A stretch of 5,960 nt of DNA from Verrucomicrobiales bacterium (GTDB taxonomy: Bacteria > Verrucomicrobiota > Verrucomicrobiia > Verrucomicrobiales > DEV007): positions 1 to 5,960 of the forward strand of contig QIKC01000213.1 in assembly GCA_003232855.1 (NCBI GenBank), written 5' to 3'. Below the pieces are notes generated by a model, which saw nothing but the letters and a program-made list of their open reading frames with translations, was not told the origin of the DNA and ran no database searches. This document shows, in pieces, positions 1-5,505 of this stretch; the stretch's first letter is position 1; every line of letters starts with the position of its first letter. The position numbers and the translations under genes are program-made.

Positions 1-1
1 C

Positions 2-901
2 CCCCACCCCGCCCTGCTACACGCCGCCGCCGCCGACCGCGATTTCGACGCGTTGCGACTGCTAGCCCGGCACCTGCCGCACCCCGATCTCGCGGATCAA
101 GATGGCGCGTCACCGCTCACCCGAGCCGTCCGCCGCAACGACCTCGAACTGGCGCAGTGCCTATTAGAGATCGGCGCGAACCCGCAGATCCGTGGCCGCG
201 ACGGCCAAGCCGCACTGCCCCTAGCCATCGCCATGCGCTCTCCGAGCATGGTGCGGCTGCTGCTCGATGCCGGCGCCGACGCCAACGCCACGCTCGCGTT
301 GCCCACGTCCGAATCCTTCCGCAAACTTGTCGATAACCAAACGATGAACTTCTACCTAACCCGCGACAGCCGCTTCACGCCGTTGATGATCGCCGCGACA
401 ATCGGCGAACCTGAGTCCATCCGCGCCCTCCTCGAGCACGGGGCGAGCCGCGGCGCCCACACCAAGAAGTGGAAACGCTACTCCATCAGCCTCGCCGCTC
501 AGGCGGAAAACATCGTCGCCCAACAGCTGCTCAGCGGCTTTGATCCAGCCCGGCGAACACAGCAATTCCGCATCGTCATCTCGCTCTCCAAACAAACCGC
601 GACCCTGTATAAAAACGAGATGCAGATCAACTCCAGCAGAGTGTCGACCGGGCGCAGGAGCCACATCACACCCACCGGCAGCTACGTCGTCACCCACAAG
701 CACCGACACCACCGCTCATCGATCTACAACTCCGCATCCATGCCCTACTTCATGCGCCTGAGTTGTAGCGCGTTCGGCACCCACAGCGGCCACCTCCCGG
801 GCTACCCCGCCTCACACGGCTGCATCCGCATGCCGTCGGCCAAGGCCAGATCATTCTTCCGCGCCTGCCCGACCGGAACCCTCGTCGACATCGTCAGATA
901 G
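2..901 (+). CDS. Ankyrin-repeat protein with C-terminal L,D-transpeptidase (YkuD) domain, 5' end missing
   Basis: The reading frame is open to the left edge, so the true start and any signal peptide lie outside the window; the TTG at 53 is internal because clear ankyrin sequence (PALLHAAAADRD) precedes it. About five ankyrin repeats follow: a partial one at 2-100, good ones at about 101-199 (DGASPLTRAV, LLEIGANP), 200-289 (LLLDAGADAN) and 365-463 (FTPLMIAA, LLEHGAS), and a weak one near 468-543. The YkuD domain covers about 557-901: a RIVISLSKQ strand, TPTGSY, then H...PGYPASHGCIR with the catalytic Cys codon at 821-823 and its His and Arg nearby. YkuD enzymes make 3-3 peptidoglycan crosslinks or attach proteins to peptidoglycan in the periplasm, using the Cys as nucleophile. 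Ankyrin repeats bind proteins, so I infer a docking role. All key catalytic residues are present. The gene converges on the next one with 16 bp between stops, and I see no terminator hairpin there. Confidence 0.9.
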   Translation, partial: PHPALLHAAAADRDFDALRLLARHLPHPDLADQDGASPLTRAVRRNDLELAQCLLEIGANPQIRGRDGQAALPLAIAMRSPSMVRLLLDAGADANATLALPTSESFRKLVDNQTMNFYLTRDSRFTPLMIAATIGEPESIRALLEHGASRGAHTKKWKRYSISLAAQAENIVAQQLLSGFDPARRTQQFRIVISLSKQTATLYKNEMQINSSRVSTGRRSHITPTGSYVVTHKHRHHRSSIYNSASMPYFMRLSCSAFGTHSGHLPGYPASHGCIRMPSAKARSFFRACPTGTLVDIVR

Positions 902-917
902 AACGGCCGCTTCGCCC

Positions 918-1493
918 TCAGACCAAACGCCGCGCCTGCCCGCCCCAGTCGTCGCGCCGGATACGATCCTTGAAACCCATGCGCACGGAAATCGCGTCCA
1001 TCTGCGGGCGATCCCAACCAGCGATTTGCGCCAGCGTGTAAATGCCGAGTTCGTTCAGCTGCCGAGCAACCACCTTGCCAATACCGCGAATCGCCGTCAG
1101 GTCGTCGGCGGACTCAGGTCGCATCGGATAGACCGCGCCCAGCTCCGCATCCTCTTCTGCCCCCGGCGGCAATCCCGCGAAAGCGACCGGCTCGTCGAAC
1201 GCCATATGCGCGCGCGCTTTGGCCAAATCCGCCTGCAACCCGGCCACCTGCTCCCGGTAGCCGTCGATCTCCACCTCGGCCGCCTCGATGCGCGGATCCG
1301 CGACCTCCACTTCGACTGCGTCGAGGGCGCCCACCTGCTCCCGCGCCACCCGCGCACTGGCATACCAGCAGCCAAGTGCAAAAAACACCGCTGCCGCAAC
1401 GGCGAGGATCACCCCCATCTGCACAACAAGATACAACATAACTCCCGCGACCCGCGACAGATTGAGATTGACCCGCCGCCACCACTTTGTCAA
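918..1493 (-). CDS. Membrane-anchored helix-hairpin-helix domain protein
   Basis: This is a 191-residue protein of unknown exact role. One hydrophobic segment lies at residues 19-41 (MLYLVVQMGVILAVAAAVFF), followed by an acidic, helix-prone stretch at about 60-98 that may be a short coiled coil, then an Ala/Pro/Glu linker. Residues 128-191 form a helix-hairpin-helix domain of the COG3743/DUF4332 kind: DDLTAIRGIGKVVARQLNELGI, then a FKDRIRRDDWGGQA tail. The GIG hairpin followed by a DDW.GQA ending is typical of that family, where it is often appended to membrane or unrelated proteins; a nucleic-acid or protein contact is plausible but unproven. The start is uncertain. TTG at 1493 gives a basic N-terminus (KWWRR), while the in-frame ATG at 1439 would begin right at the membrane segment. 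Neither has a well-placed Shine-Dalgarno sequence. The gene is divergent from the kinase gene across 40 bp. Confidence 0.85.
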   Translation of the reverse strand: MTKWWRRVNLNLSRVAGVMLYLVVQMGVILAVAAAVFFALGCWYASARVAREQVGALDAVEVEVADPRIEAAEVEIDGYREQVAGLQADLAKARAHMAFDEPVAFAGLPPGAEEDAELGAVYPMRPESADDLTAIRGIGKVVARQLNELGIYTLAQIAGWDRPQMDAISVRMGFKDRIRRDDWGGQARRLV

Positions 1494-1515
1494 TATCGCA
1501 TGAATTCTCGATAAA
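1487..1515 (+). promoter_or_regulatory. Possible sigma-70-type promoter for the kinase gene
   Basis: TTGTCA at 1487-1492 matches the -35 consensus at five of six positions. It is followed after 17 bp by GATAAA at 1510-1515, which matches the -10 consensus at four of six. Transcription would start near 1522, leaving only about 12 nt before the GTG at 1534. A second -10-like hexamer, TATACT at 1522-1527 (five of six), lacks a good -35 but would start transcription at about the GTG itself. The -35 lies inside the first codons of the divergent HhH gene if that gene begins at its TTG. This is based on motif matches only. Confidence 0.35.
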
Positions 1516-1533
1516 TCCCCATATACTATCCAA

Positions 1534-2712
1534 GTGAGCGCCCCACCCCAATCCGAGCGTTACGAAATCCTGTCCAAAATCGGCCAAGGAGGGATCGGTG
1601 CTGTCTACCGAGCGCACGATCACACCTTAGACCGCGAAGTCGCGATCAAACGCCTGTTGCCGCAAGGCGAAAAACCTGAAGAAGAACGCCTCACTACCGA
1701 GGAATTGGTGCGCGAGGCCGGCCTACTCTCGCAGCTACAACACCCGAACGTCGTCACCATCTACGACGCGGGGATCGACGCCGATGGCGGCTTCGTCGTC
1801 ATGGAACTGATCGATGGCGAAACCCTCGACGAACTCATCGAAAGGGGCGCCCTCACTTTTGAGGATTTCCAAAGCGTCGCCGAACAGGCGCTCGAAGGCC
1901 TCATCGCGGCGCAGGAAATCAACATGCTGCACCGCGACCTGAAGCCCTCGAACGTGATGATCGCGTGGCTGCCGAGCGGGCGCTTCGAGCTGAAGCTGCT
2001 CGACTTCGGCCTCGCCAAAGTCACGCAAAAGCCCTCGACGCAAACCATACAACACGGCGACTCGATCCTCGGCTCGATCTACTTCATGGCGCCGGAACAA
2101 TTCGAGCGCGAACCGCTCGACGGCCGCACCGACATCTACTCGCTGGGCTGCCTGTTCTACTACGCCCTCGCTAGAGCCTACCCCTTCGACGGCAACCACG
2201 TCGCCGAGGTGATGACGCGAAAATTGGAGCACGAGATAGTCGATCTCAGCACTCTGCGCCCCGACCTGCCGCCGCAGATTTGCTCCTGGGTGATGCGCAT
2301 GATCTCGCGCTCGCCCAACGACCGACCGGCGACCGCCAAACAGGCGTTAGAAGAGTTCACCCATTGCATCGCCCACGCTGCAGCCACACCCGTTCCGACG
2401 CTCGCCCCGGCTCCCGCAGCGCTCATGCTGCCCCGCCCGGCAGCCCACAGGCCGCATCCATCCGGCGCCATCACCACCGCCATGGTGGCTTCCGATCTCG
2501 GCCTGCACACCACCTCGTATTACATGGCGCCGCCACCGGGTTCGAGCAAAAAGCAGACCACCATCGCGGTGGTCACAGCGCTCGCCACCTTCGGCGTGCT
2601 CGCGGCAGTCGCCGCCGGCAGTTGGTACCTTTTCAAACCAAAGGACGAAAAATCGGGCACCCCCGACTACGAGGACGTCTCGATCAGCGTCGACCCGATC
2701 AATCTTGCTTGA
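1534..2712 (+). CDS. Hanks-type Ser/Thr protein kinase with a single C-terminal membrane anchor
   Basis: This 392-residue protein would phosphorylate Ser/Thr on other proteins from the cytoplasmic face of the inner membrane. The kinase domain spans about residues 10-275. It has the glycine loop GQGGIGAVY (17-25), VAIK with Lys39, the helix-C Glu61, HRDLKPSN with catalytic Asp135, DFG with Asp157, the APE motif at 186-188 and DIYSLG at 200-205. All catalytic residues are intact, so it should be active. A Pro/Ala-rich linker (about 283-338) leads to one membrane helix (about 343-366) and an acidic tail of only some 25 residues, so there are no PASTA or other sensor domains. GTG at 1534 is the only plausible start: a TGA lies in frame at 1501 and the kinase fold begins nine residues in. 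No Shine-Dalgarno sequence precedes it. The last 14 bp overlap the convergent SGNH gene. Kinases of this layout resemble PknB/StkP catalytic domains; the substrate is unknown. Confidence 0.95.
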   Translation: MSAPPQSERYEILSKIGQGGIGAVYRAHDHTLDREVAIKRLLPQGEKPEEERLTTEELVREAGLLSQLQHPNVVTIYDAGIDADGGFVVMELIDGETLDELIERGALTFEDFQSVAEQALEGLIAAQEINMLHRDLKPSNVMIAWLPSGRFELKLLDFGLAKVTQKPSTQTIQHGDSILGSIYFMAPEQFEREPLDGRTDIYSLGCLFYYALARAYPFDGNHVAEVMTRKLEHEIVDLSTLRPDLPPQICSWVMRMISRSPNDRPATAKQALEEFTHCIAHAAATPVPTLAPAPAALMLPRPAAHRPHPSGAITTAMVASDLGLHTTSYYMAPPPGSSKKQTTIAVVTALATFGVLAAVAAGSWYLFKPKDEKSGTPDYEDVSISVDPINLA

Positions 2713-2714
2713 TC
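2697..2714. terminator. Inverted repeat at the convergent gene ends, weak terminator candidate
   Basis: GATCAA (2697-2702) and TTGATC (2709-2714) are perfect inverted arms of 6 bp around a 6-base loop. They contain the stop codons of both the kinase gene (TGA at 2710-2712) and the SGNH gene (TGA at 2699-2701 on the minus strand). The stem is short and AT-rich, and no T-run follows on either strand, so intrinsic termination is doubtful. It could equally be a consequence of two overlapping gene ends. Confidence 0.2.
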
Positions 2715-3871
2715 ACGTAGATCGGCTTGTCCAGATCGGCGTCTAGGTCGTCCGCCATCTGCAAGCGCAGAAAGTAGGAGTAGCGCTCGATCGGCACCAT
2801 TTTCCAAGAGCGCACCGTCCCCAGCGGATAACCCGCCTTTGCGGTAACTTTGCGGTTGAACAGGCCAATGTGGGCGACGCGCAGAGTGTCGAAAGGGTAG
2901 TGGCCAGCACTCACACCCACGATCTCGTATTCATAAAGCACAGAACAACTGCGATAGCTGATGTCGCTGCGGGGCGGCAATTGCGTCTTCGCCTTGAGCC
3001 GCAGCTTGACGTCGATTTCGCCCCACACGATCTCGCTAGGATCGACGGGCACCGCCGGCTTGACCGCTGCGACCTCGGTGCCGAACGCCCCCTCGGGATC
3101 TAAAGCACGACGGCCGATGGCCTCGCCCCCCGCATAACTCACAAAGTCCGCGACCACGTGCCGCGCCCACTTGCGCGCCTCGGTCGGCCCGTAATGGATG
3201 CCGTCATTGCGAGGATAGGGATCGATATATTTGGTCACCTTGCGGCTGTCGAACACCCGACCGAAAGGCTCCACCTGCTGCCGAGTTAAGGCGGCTAGCT
3301 CGCGTTGAAGGCTGACCGGGTAGCGGCTCGGATGCGCCGCCGGCGGGGTGATCCAATAGCAGCGCCGCCCCCCAGAGGTCACCGCCTCGGCCATGTTGCG
3401 ACAGAGGTTTTCGATTTCTTTGATGTTGCCCGCCTTGCTGCGGCGCTTAGAGCGCAGAGTGGCGTAGAGATTGGTTCCCGTCTGCACCACCACCAGATCC
3501 GGATCGTACAGTTCGATCAACACCTCGACCTTGGGCACCGCTTTGACCGTCTTCCACCGATTCTCGCCGGAGGGCGTCTTCTTCCAATAACCGATGTTCG
3601 ATGAAATCGGCGCATAGCGGCTCAGCCAATAATACGGAGTCGCGCCGCCCGCGACGCAAGTGTAGACCTCGAAACCCGCCGCGCGTAGCATGCTATCAAA
3701 AGTGCGCCCAAAGGCACCCATGCTCATCGAATCCCCGAGAAAGAGCACCCGCTTAACATCGCGCTTCACCGGCAGCGCCCGTGGAGCTTCTGCGCTAGCC
3801 GCCACCACTTGCCCTAACAAAACAAGCGCGATCCCCAGCCCTAACCATTTTTTTCGATGCCAAAAGTCCAT
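2699..3871 (-). CDS. Secreted SGNH/GDSL-type hydrolase with an extra C-terminal domain
   Basis: This 390-residue protein has a signal peptide: a basic n-region (HRKK), a hydrophobic core at about 9-25 and likely cleavage after ASA at residue 27. The SGNH core runs over about 40-245: FLGDSMSMG with nucleophile Ser48, a glycine block (Gly75/Gly76), QTGTN with Asn134, and DGIHYGPTEA with Asp223 and His226. The full Ser-Gly-Asn-His set is therefore present. SGNH enzymes outside the cytoplasm mostly remove or transfer acetyl or acyl esters on polysaccharides; whether this one is an esterase or acetyltransferase cannot be told. Residues about 275-390 form a separate, probably beta-rich domain (YEYEIVGVSAGHYPFDTLRV) that I recall only loosely from similar exported SGNH proteins. 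No MBOAT acyl-transfer partner is in the window. The ATG at 3871 is preceded by an A-run and no Shine-Dalgarno sequence. A 98-bp AT-rich gap upstream suggests its own promoter. Confidence 0.85.
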   Translation of the reverse strand: MDFWHRKKWLGLGIALVLLGQVVAASAEAPRALPVKRDVKRVLFLGDSMSMGAFGRTFDSMLRAAGFEVYTCVAGGATPYYWLSRYAPISSNIGYWKKTPSGENRWKTVKAVPKVEVLIELYDPDLVVVQTGTNLYATLRSKRRSKAGNIKEIENLCRNMAEAVTSGGRRCYWITPPAAHPSRYPVSLQRELAALTRQQVEPFGRVFDSRKVTKYIDPYPRNDGIHYGPTEARKWARHVVADFVSYAGGEAIGRRALDPEGAFGTEVAAVKPAVPVDPSEIVWGEIDVKLRLKAKTQLPPRSDISYRSCSVLYEYEIVGVSAGHYPFDTLRVAHIGLFNRKVTAKAGYPLGTVRSWKMVPIERYSYFLRLQMADDLDADLDKPIYVIKQD

Positions 3872-3969
3872 TTTTTTGCAATAAAAATATATTTACCACA
3901 ATAGAGAAGAATTATCAACAAAGATTCTCAATCACGCCATTTTTACAATATTTGATCCATACCGCACAC
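3872..3969. other. AT-rich intergenic island
   Basis: These 98 bp between the HD-like gene and the SGNH gene contain 28 G or C (29%), in sharp contrast to the GC-rich genes on both sides. I found no convincing terminator hairpin for the upstream operon here; the best pairing on the minus strand is AGAAT with ATTCT, 5 bp around an 11-base loop. The island most likely holds the promoter and leader of the SGNH gene. Confidence 0.7.
3890..3918 (-). promoter_or_regulatory. Possible promoter for the SGNH hydrolase gene
   Basis: On the minus strand TTGATA (3918-3913) matches the -35 consensus at five of six positions. It is followed 17 bp later by TAAATA (3895-3890), a weak -10 (three of six), embedded in a TAAATATATTTTTAT stretch. 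TATATT within that stretch is a better -10 match but sits 21 bp from the -35. The AT-rich setting supports a promoter somewhere here; the exact boxes are uncertain. Confidence 0.3.
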
Positions 3970-4494
3970 CTAGTGGAAGATCCCGTACAAAATCTCGTCG
4001 ATCTTCCGCCCGCGGGGATGCGCGTCCAGATAGGCGGAATAGGCCTCGATGCGCTGCATCTGCAAGCGCTCGAAACCCGCCTCGGAAATGCTCTGCTTGA
4101 GCAGCATGTAATCGAGGTAGTGGGTGGTCGCGTACTTGTGACAGATTTGCATCAGCCGCGCCTCTGGAGAAATGGCGACCCCGGATCGCACATGGTTGAT
4201 GATACAATCCTCGAGAACCGGGTGCAGCCCGCCGAGTGACTCGTCGAAAAAATGCTGGCACATCTGCAACGAGTAGACCGCTTTCTCCTTCGAGCTATGC
4301 ACCACCCCCACCTCCTGCAGATAGGCGGCAGCGCGCAACAAGTCGGTGTTCTCATCAACAGCGGCGGCGAGCACAGAACGCTCGACCAATTCACACAAGC
4401 GAAAGCGGATCAAACTGTCGGCGGTGGACAGACTCTTAAAACAAGATCGAGCAAAGCTCTTGGCCTCCTCTGACGTTGGGATCGCGTCTTCCAT
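3970..4494 (-). CDS. Small HD-domain-like protein lacking the HD metal ligands
   Basis: This 174-residue protein is mostly helical and soluble, with no signal peptide or membrane segment. I do not recognise a named family. Its order of motifs follows the HD phosphohydrolase fold: DLLRAAAYLQEVG (51-63) sits where HD proteins have AALLHDIG, His66 opens the next helix, IINHVRSG (98-105) fits the I..HH region, and EARLMQICHKY (111-121) fits the final ..ADKL helix. The defining His-Asp pair is replaced by Gln60-Glu61 and the last Asp by His119, so metal-dependent hydrolysis is unlikely. If the assignment holds, the protein is more likely a binding or regulatory remnant. The ATG at 4494 lies 19 bp after the def stop, so it is probably co-transcribed with exbB-exbD-def as the last gene. 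The upstream sequence shows no Shine-Dalgarno. The gene itself is well supported by position and composition; the HD assignment is moderate. Confidence 0.75.
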   Translation of the reverse strand: MEDAIPTSEEAKSFARSCFKSLSTADSLIRFRLCELVERSVLAAAVDENTDLLRAAAYLQEVGVVHSSKEKAVYSLQMCQHFFDESLGGLHPVLEDCIINHVRSGVAISPEARLMQICHKYATTHYLDYMLLKQSISEAGFERLQMQRIEAYSAYLDAHPRGRKIDEILYGIFH

Positions 4495-4513
4495 CTGCGC
4501 GTGGTGCCGGGCG

Positions 4514-5071
4514 CTAGGCCGCGCCGTATTCGCGTTGCATGCGTTTGATCTTCCCGCGCAGGGCGATTTTGGTGGCCGTCGACATGCGCTCGATGAAAAG
4601 CACGCCGTTGAGGTGATCGGTCTCGTGCTGGATAGCGCGCGCGAGCAGGCCGTCGGTCTCGATTTGCAAGGTGCGCCCGTCGAGATCGGTCAGCACCGCC
4701 TTGAGCTCATACGACCGAGTGACGTCGCCGTTAATATCGGGAAAACTCAAACAGCCCTCGGACATCACCGCCTTCTCACCATGCGGGACGAGCTGCGGAT
4801 TGATAAACACCAGCGGCATGATGTCCTCTAATTTCGCGTCCTCCCCGTCCACCCGCAGGTAGCTGATACATTCGGGGTCATGCGACACATCGACGATCGC
4901 CAACTGCACCGGCACGCCGATCTGGGGAGCGGCCAGCCCGATGCCCTGTGCCTCACGCATCGTCTCCATCATGTCATCGACCAAGCTGCGAATCTCGTCT
5001 GTCACCTCGCCAACCACAGCGCATTTTTTGCGCAGCACCGGGTCTCCAAAAATGACGATATCGCGAATCAC
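4514..5071 (-). CDS. def: Peptide deformylase
   Basis: The 185-residue product removes the formyl group from the N-terminal methionine of new proteins at the ribosome, using a bound divalent metal (usually Fe2+). All three family motifs are intact: GIGLAAPQIG (43-52), EGCLSFP (105-111) with metal ligand Cys107, and QHETDHLNG (148-156) with ligands His149 and His153 and catalytic Glu150. The length is normal for a bacterial enzyme, with a modest insert at about residues 72-90 (PECISYLRVDGEDAKLED). The start is GTG at 5071, overlapping the exbD TGA as GTGA. The protein begins MIRDIVIFGDPVLRKK, which matches the usual N-terminus and confirms the start. No Shine-Dalgarno sequence is visible, so translation is probably coupled to exbD. 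In many bacteria def sits with fmt; here it follows exbD instead, and no fmt is in the window. Confidence 0.97.
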   Translation of the reverse strand: MIRDIVIFGDPVLRKKCAVVGEVTDEIRSLVDDMMETMREAQGIGLAAPQIGVPVQLAIVDVSHDPECISYLRVDGEDAKLEDIMPLVFINPQLVPHGEKAVMSEGCLSFPDINGDVTRSYELKAVLTDLDGRTLQIETDGLLARAIQHETDHLNGVLFIERMSTATKIALRGKIKRMQREYGAA

Positions 5072-5505
5072 GGGGTCGGGTCGGGCGCTGTTTTTTGCAT
5101 TAATATGCGCGCCGGCACGTCCTTAACCCGGAAGCCCGCGCGGGTCAATGCATCCCATGCGGCGACGAGAATTTTCAGGGGCGCCTCCTCGTCGGCACGC
5201 AGCTCGAGCTTCACCTCCGGGCGCTCCGCCTTCAGACGGCGCAGGCGCGAGACGAGCTCAGACAGCGGCACCTCGGCGGCACCGAGCAGCACCTTCGAAT
5301 CCGCAGTGATCGCCAATTCAAGACGCGCCTCAGTGGAGGTCTCGACAGCCAGCGCCCCCGACTTCGGCAGGGTGATTTCAGCAAAGGACTTCTCCTCGCG
5401 GAACGTCGAGGTGAGGATAAAAAAGATCAACAGAATCGCCAGAATGTCGATCAGCGAAACAATCGGCACCGTCGTCTGCCTCGCACGTTTTTGGACAAAT
5501 TTCAC
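5068..5505 (-). CDS. exbD: ExbD/TolR family biopolymer transport protein
   Basis: The 145-residue protein is the small rotor-like subunit of a proton-driven ExbB-ExbD motor, which energises TonB-type outer-membrane transport or a Tol-like envelope function. A short basic N-terminus (KFVQKRAR) is followed by one membrane helix at about 13-33 (VPIVSLIDILAILLIFFILT). It carries Asp20, the conserved proton-path aspartate. Residues about 40-135 form the periplasmic domain with the family pattern: an ITLPKSG strand, a LELAITADSKVLL strand, and LKILVAAWDALTRAGF near the end. The length is typical. The start is GTG at 5505, overlapping the exbB stop as GTGA; its own TGA overlaps the def GTG. No Shine-Dalgarno sequence precedes it. 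Whether it serves TonB or Tol cannot be decided from this window. Confidence 0.95.
   Translation of the reverse strand: MKFVQKRARQTTVPIVSLIDILAILLIFFILTSTFREEKSFAEITLPKSGALAVETSTEARLELAITADSKVLLGAAEVPLSELVSRLRRLKAERPEVKLELRADEEAPLKILVAAWDALTRAGFRVKDVPARILMQKTAPDPTP

Noticed and set aside
23..34. Four GCC triplets in a row
   Set aside because: They encode Ala-Ala-Ala-Ala in an ankyrin helix (LLHAAAAD); too short to treat as a microsatellite.
356..712. Minus-strand open frame of 118 codons opposite the Ank-YkuD gene
   Set aside because: It lies wholly antisense to a gene with clear domains, its product shows no recognisable motif, and long antisense frames are expected at this G+C content.
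902..917. CGGCCG palindrome between the convergent stops at 901 and 918
   Set aside because: It has no loop or T-run and is too short to be a terminator; such hexamers are common in GC-rich DNA.
1488..1493. TTGACA hexamer on the minus strand, a perfect -35 sequence
   Set aside because: It coincides with the TTG start and second codon of the HhH gene and has no -10-like hexamer at the right distance downstream.
1026..1514. Plus-strand open frame of 162 codons opposite the HhH gene
   Set aside because: Its product is rich in Arg, His and Pro, as expected of a shadow frame, whereas the minus strand encodes a membrane helix plus a clear HhH domain.
1735..2232. Minus-strand open frame of 165 codons opposite the kinase domain
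   Set aside because: It is fully covered by the kinase coding sequence, and its codon phase mirrors it; no independent domain is visible.
3905..3936. Possible hairpin AGAAT/ATTCT as a terminator for the HD-like operon
   Set aside because: The stem is only 5 bp, AT-only apart from one G-C pair, with an 11-base loop and no T-run directly after it.
4346..4831. Plus-strand open frame of 161 codons across the HD-like and def genes
   Set aside because: It spans two minus-strand genes and their junction, and the product has no recognisable motif; it is a shadow of def and the HD-like gene.
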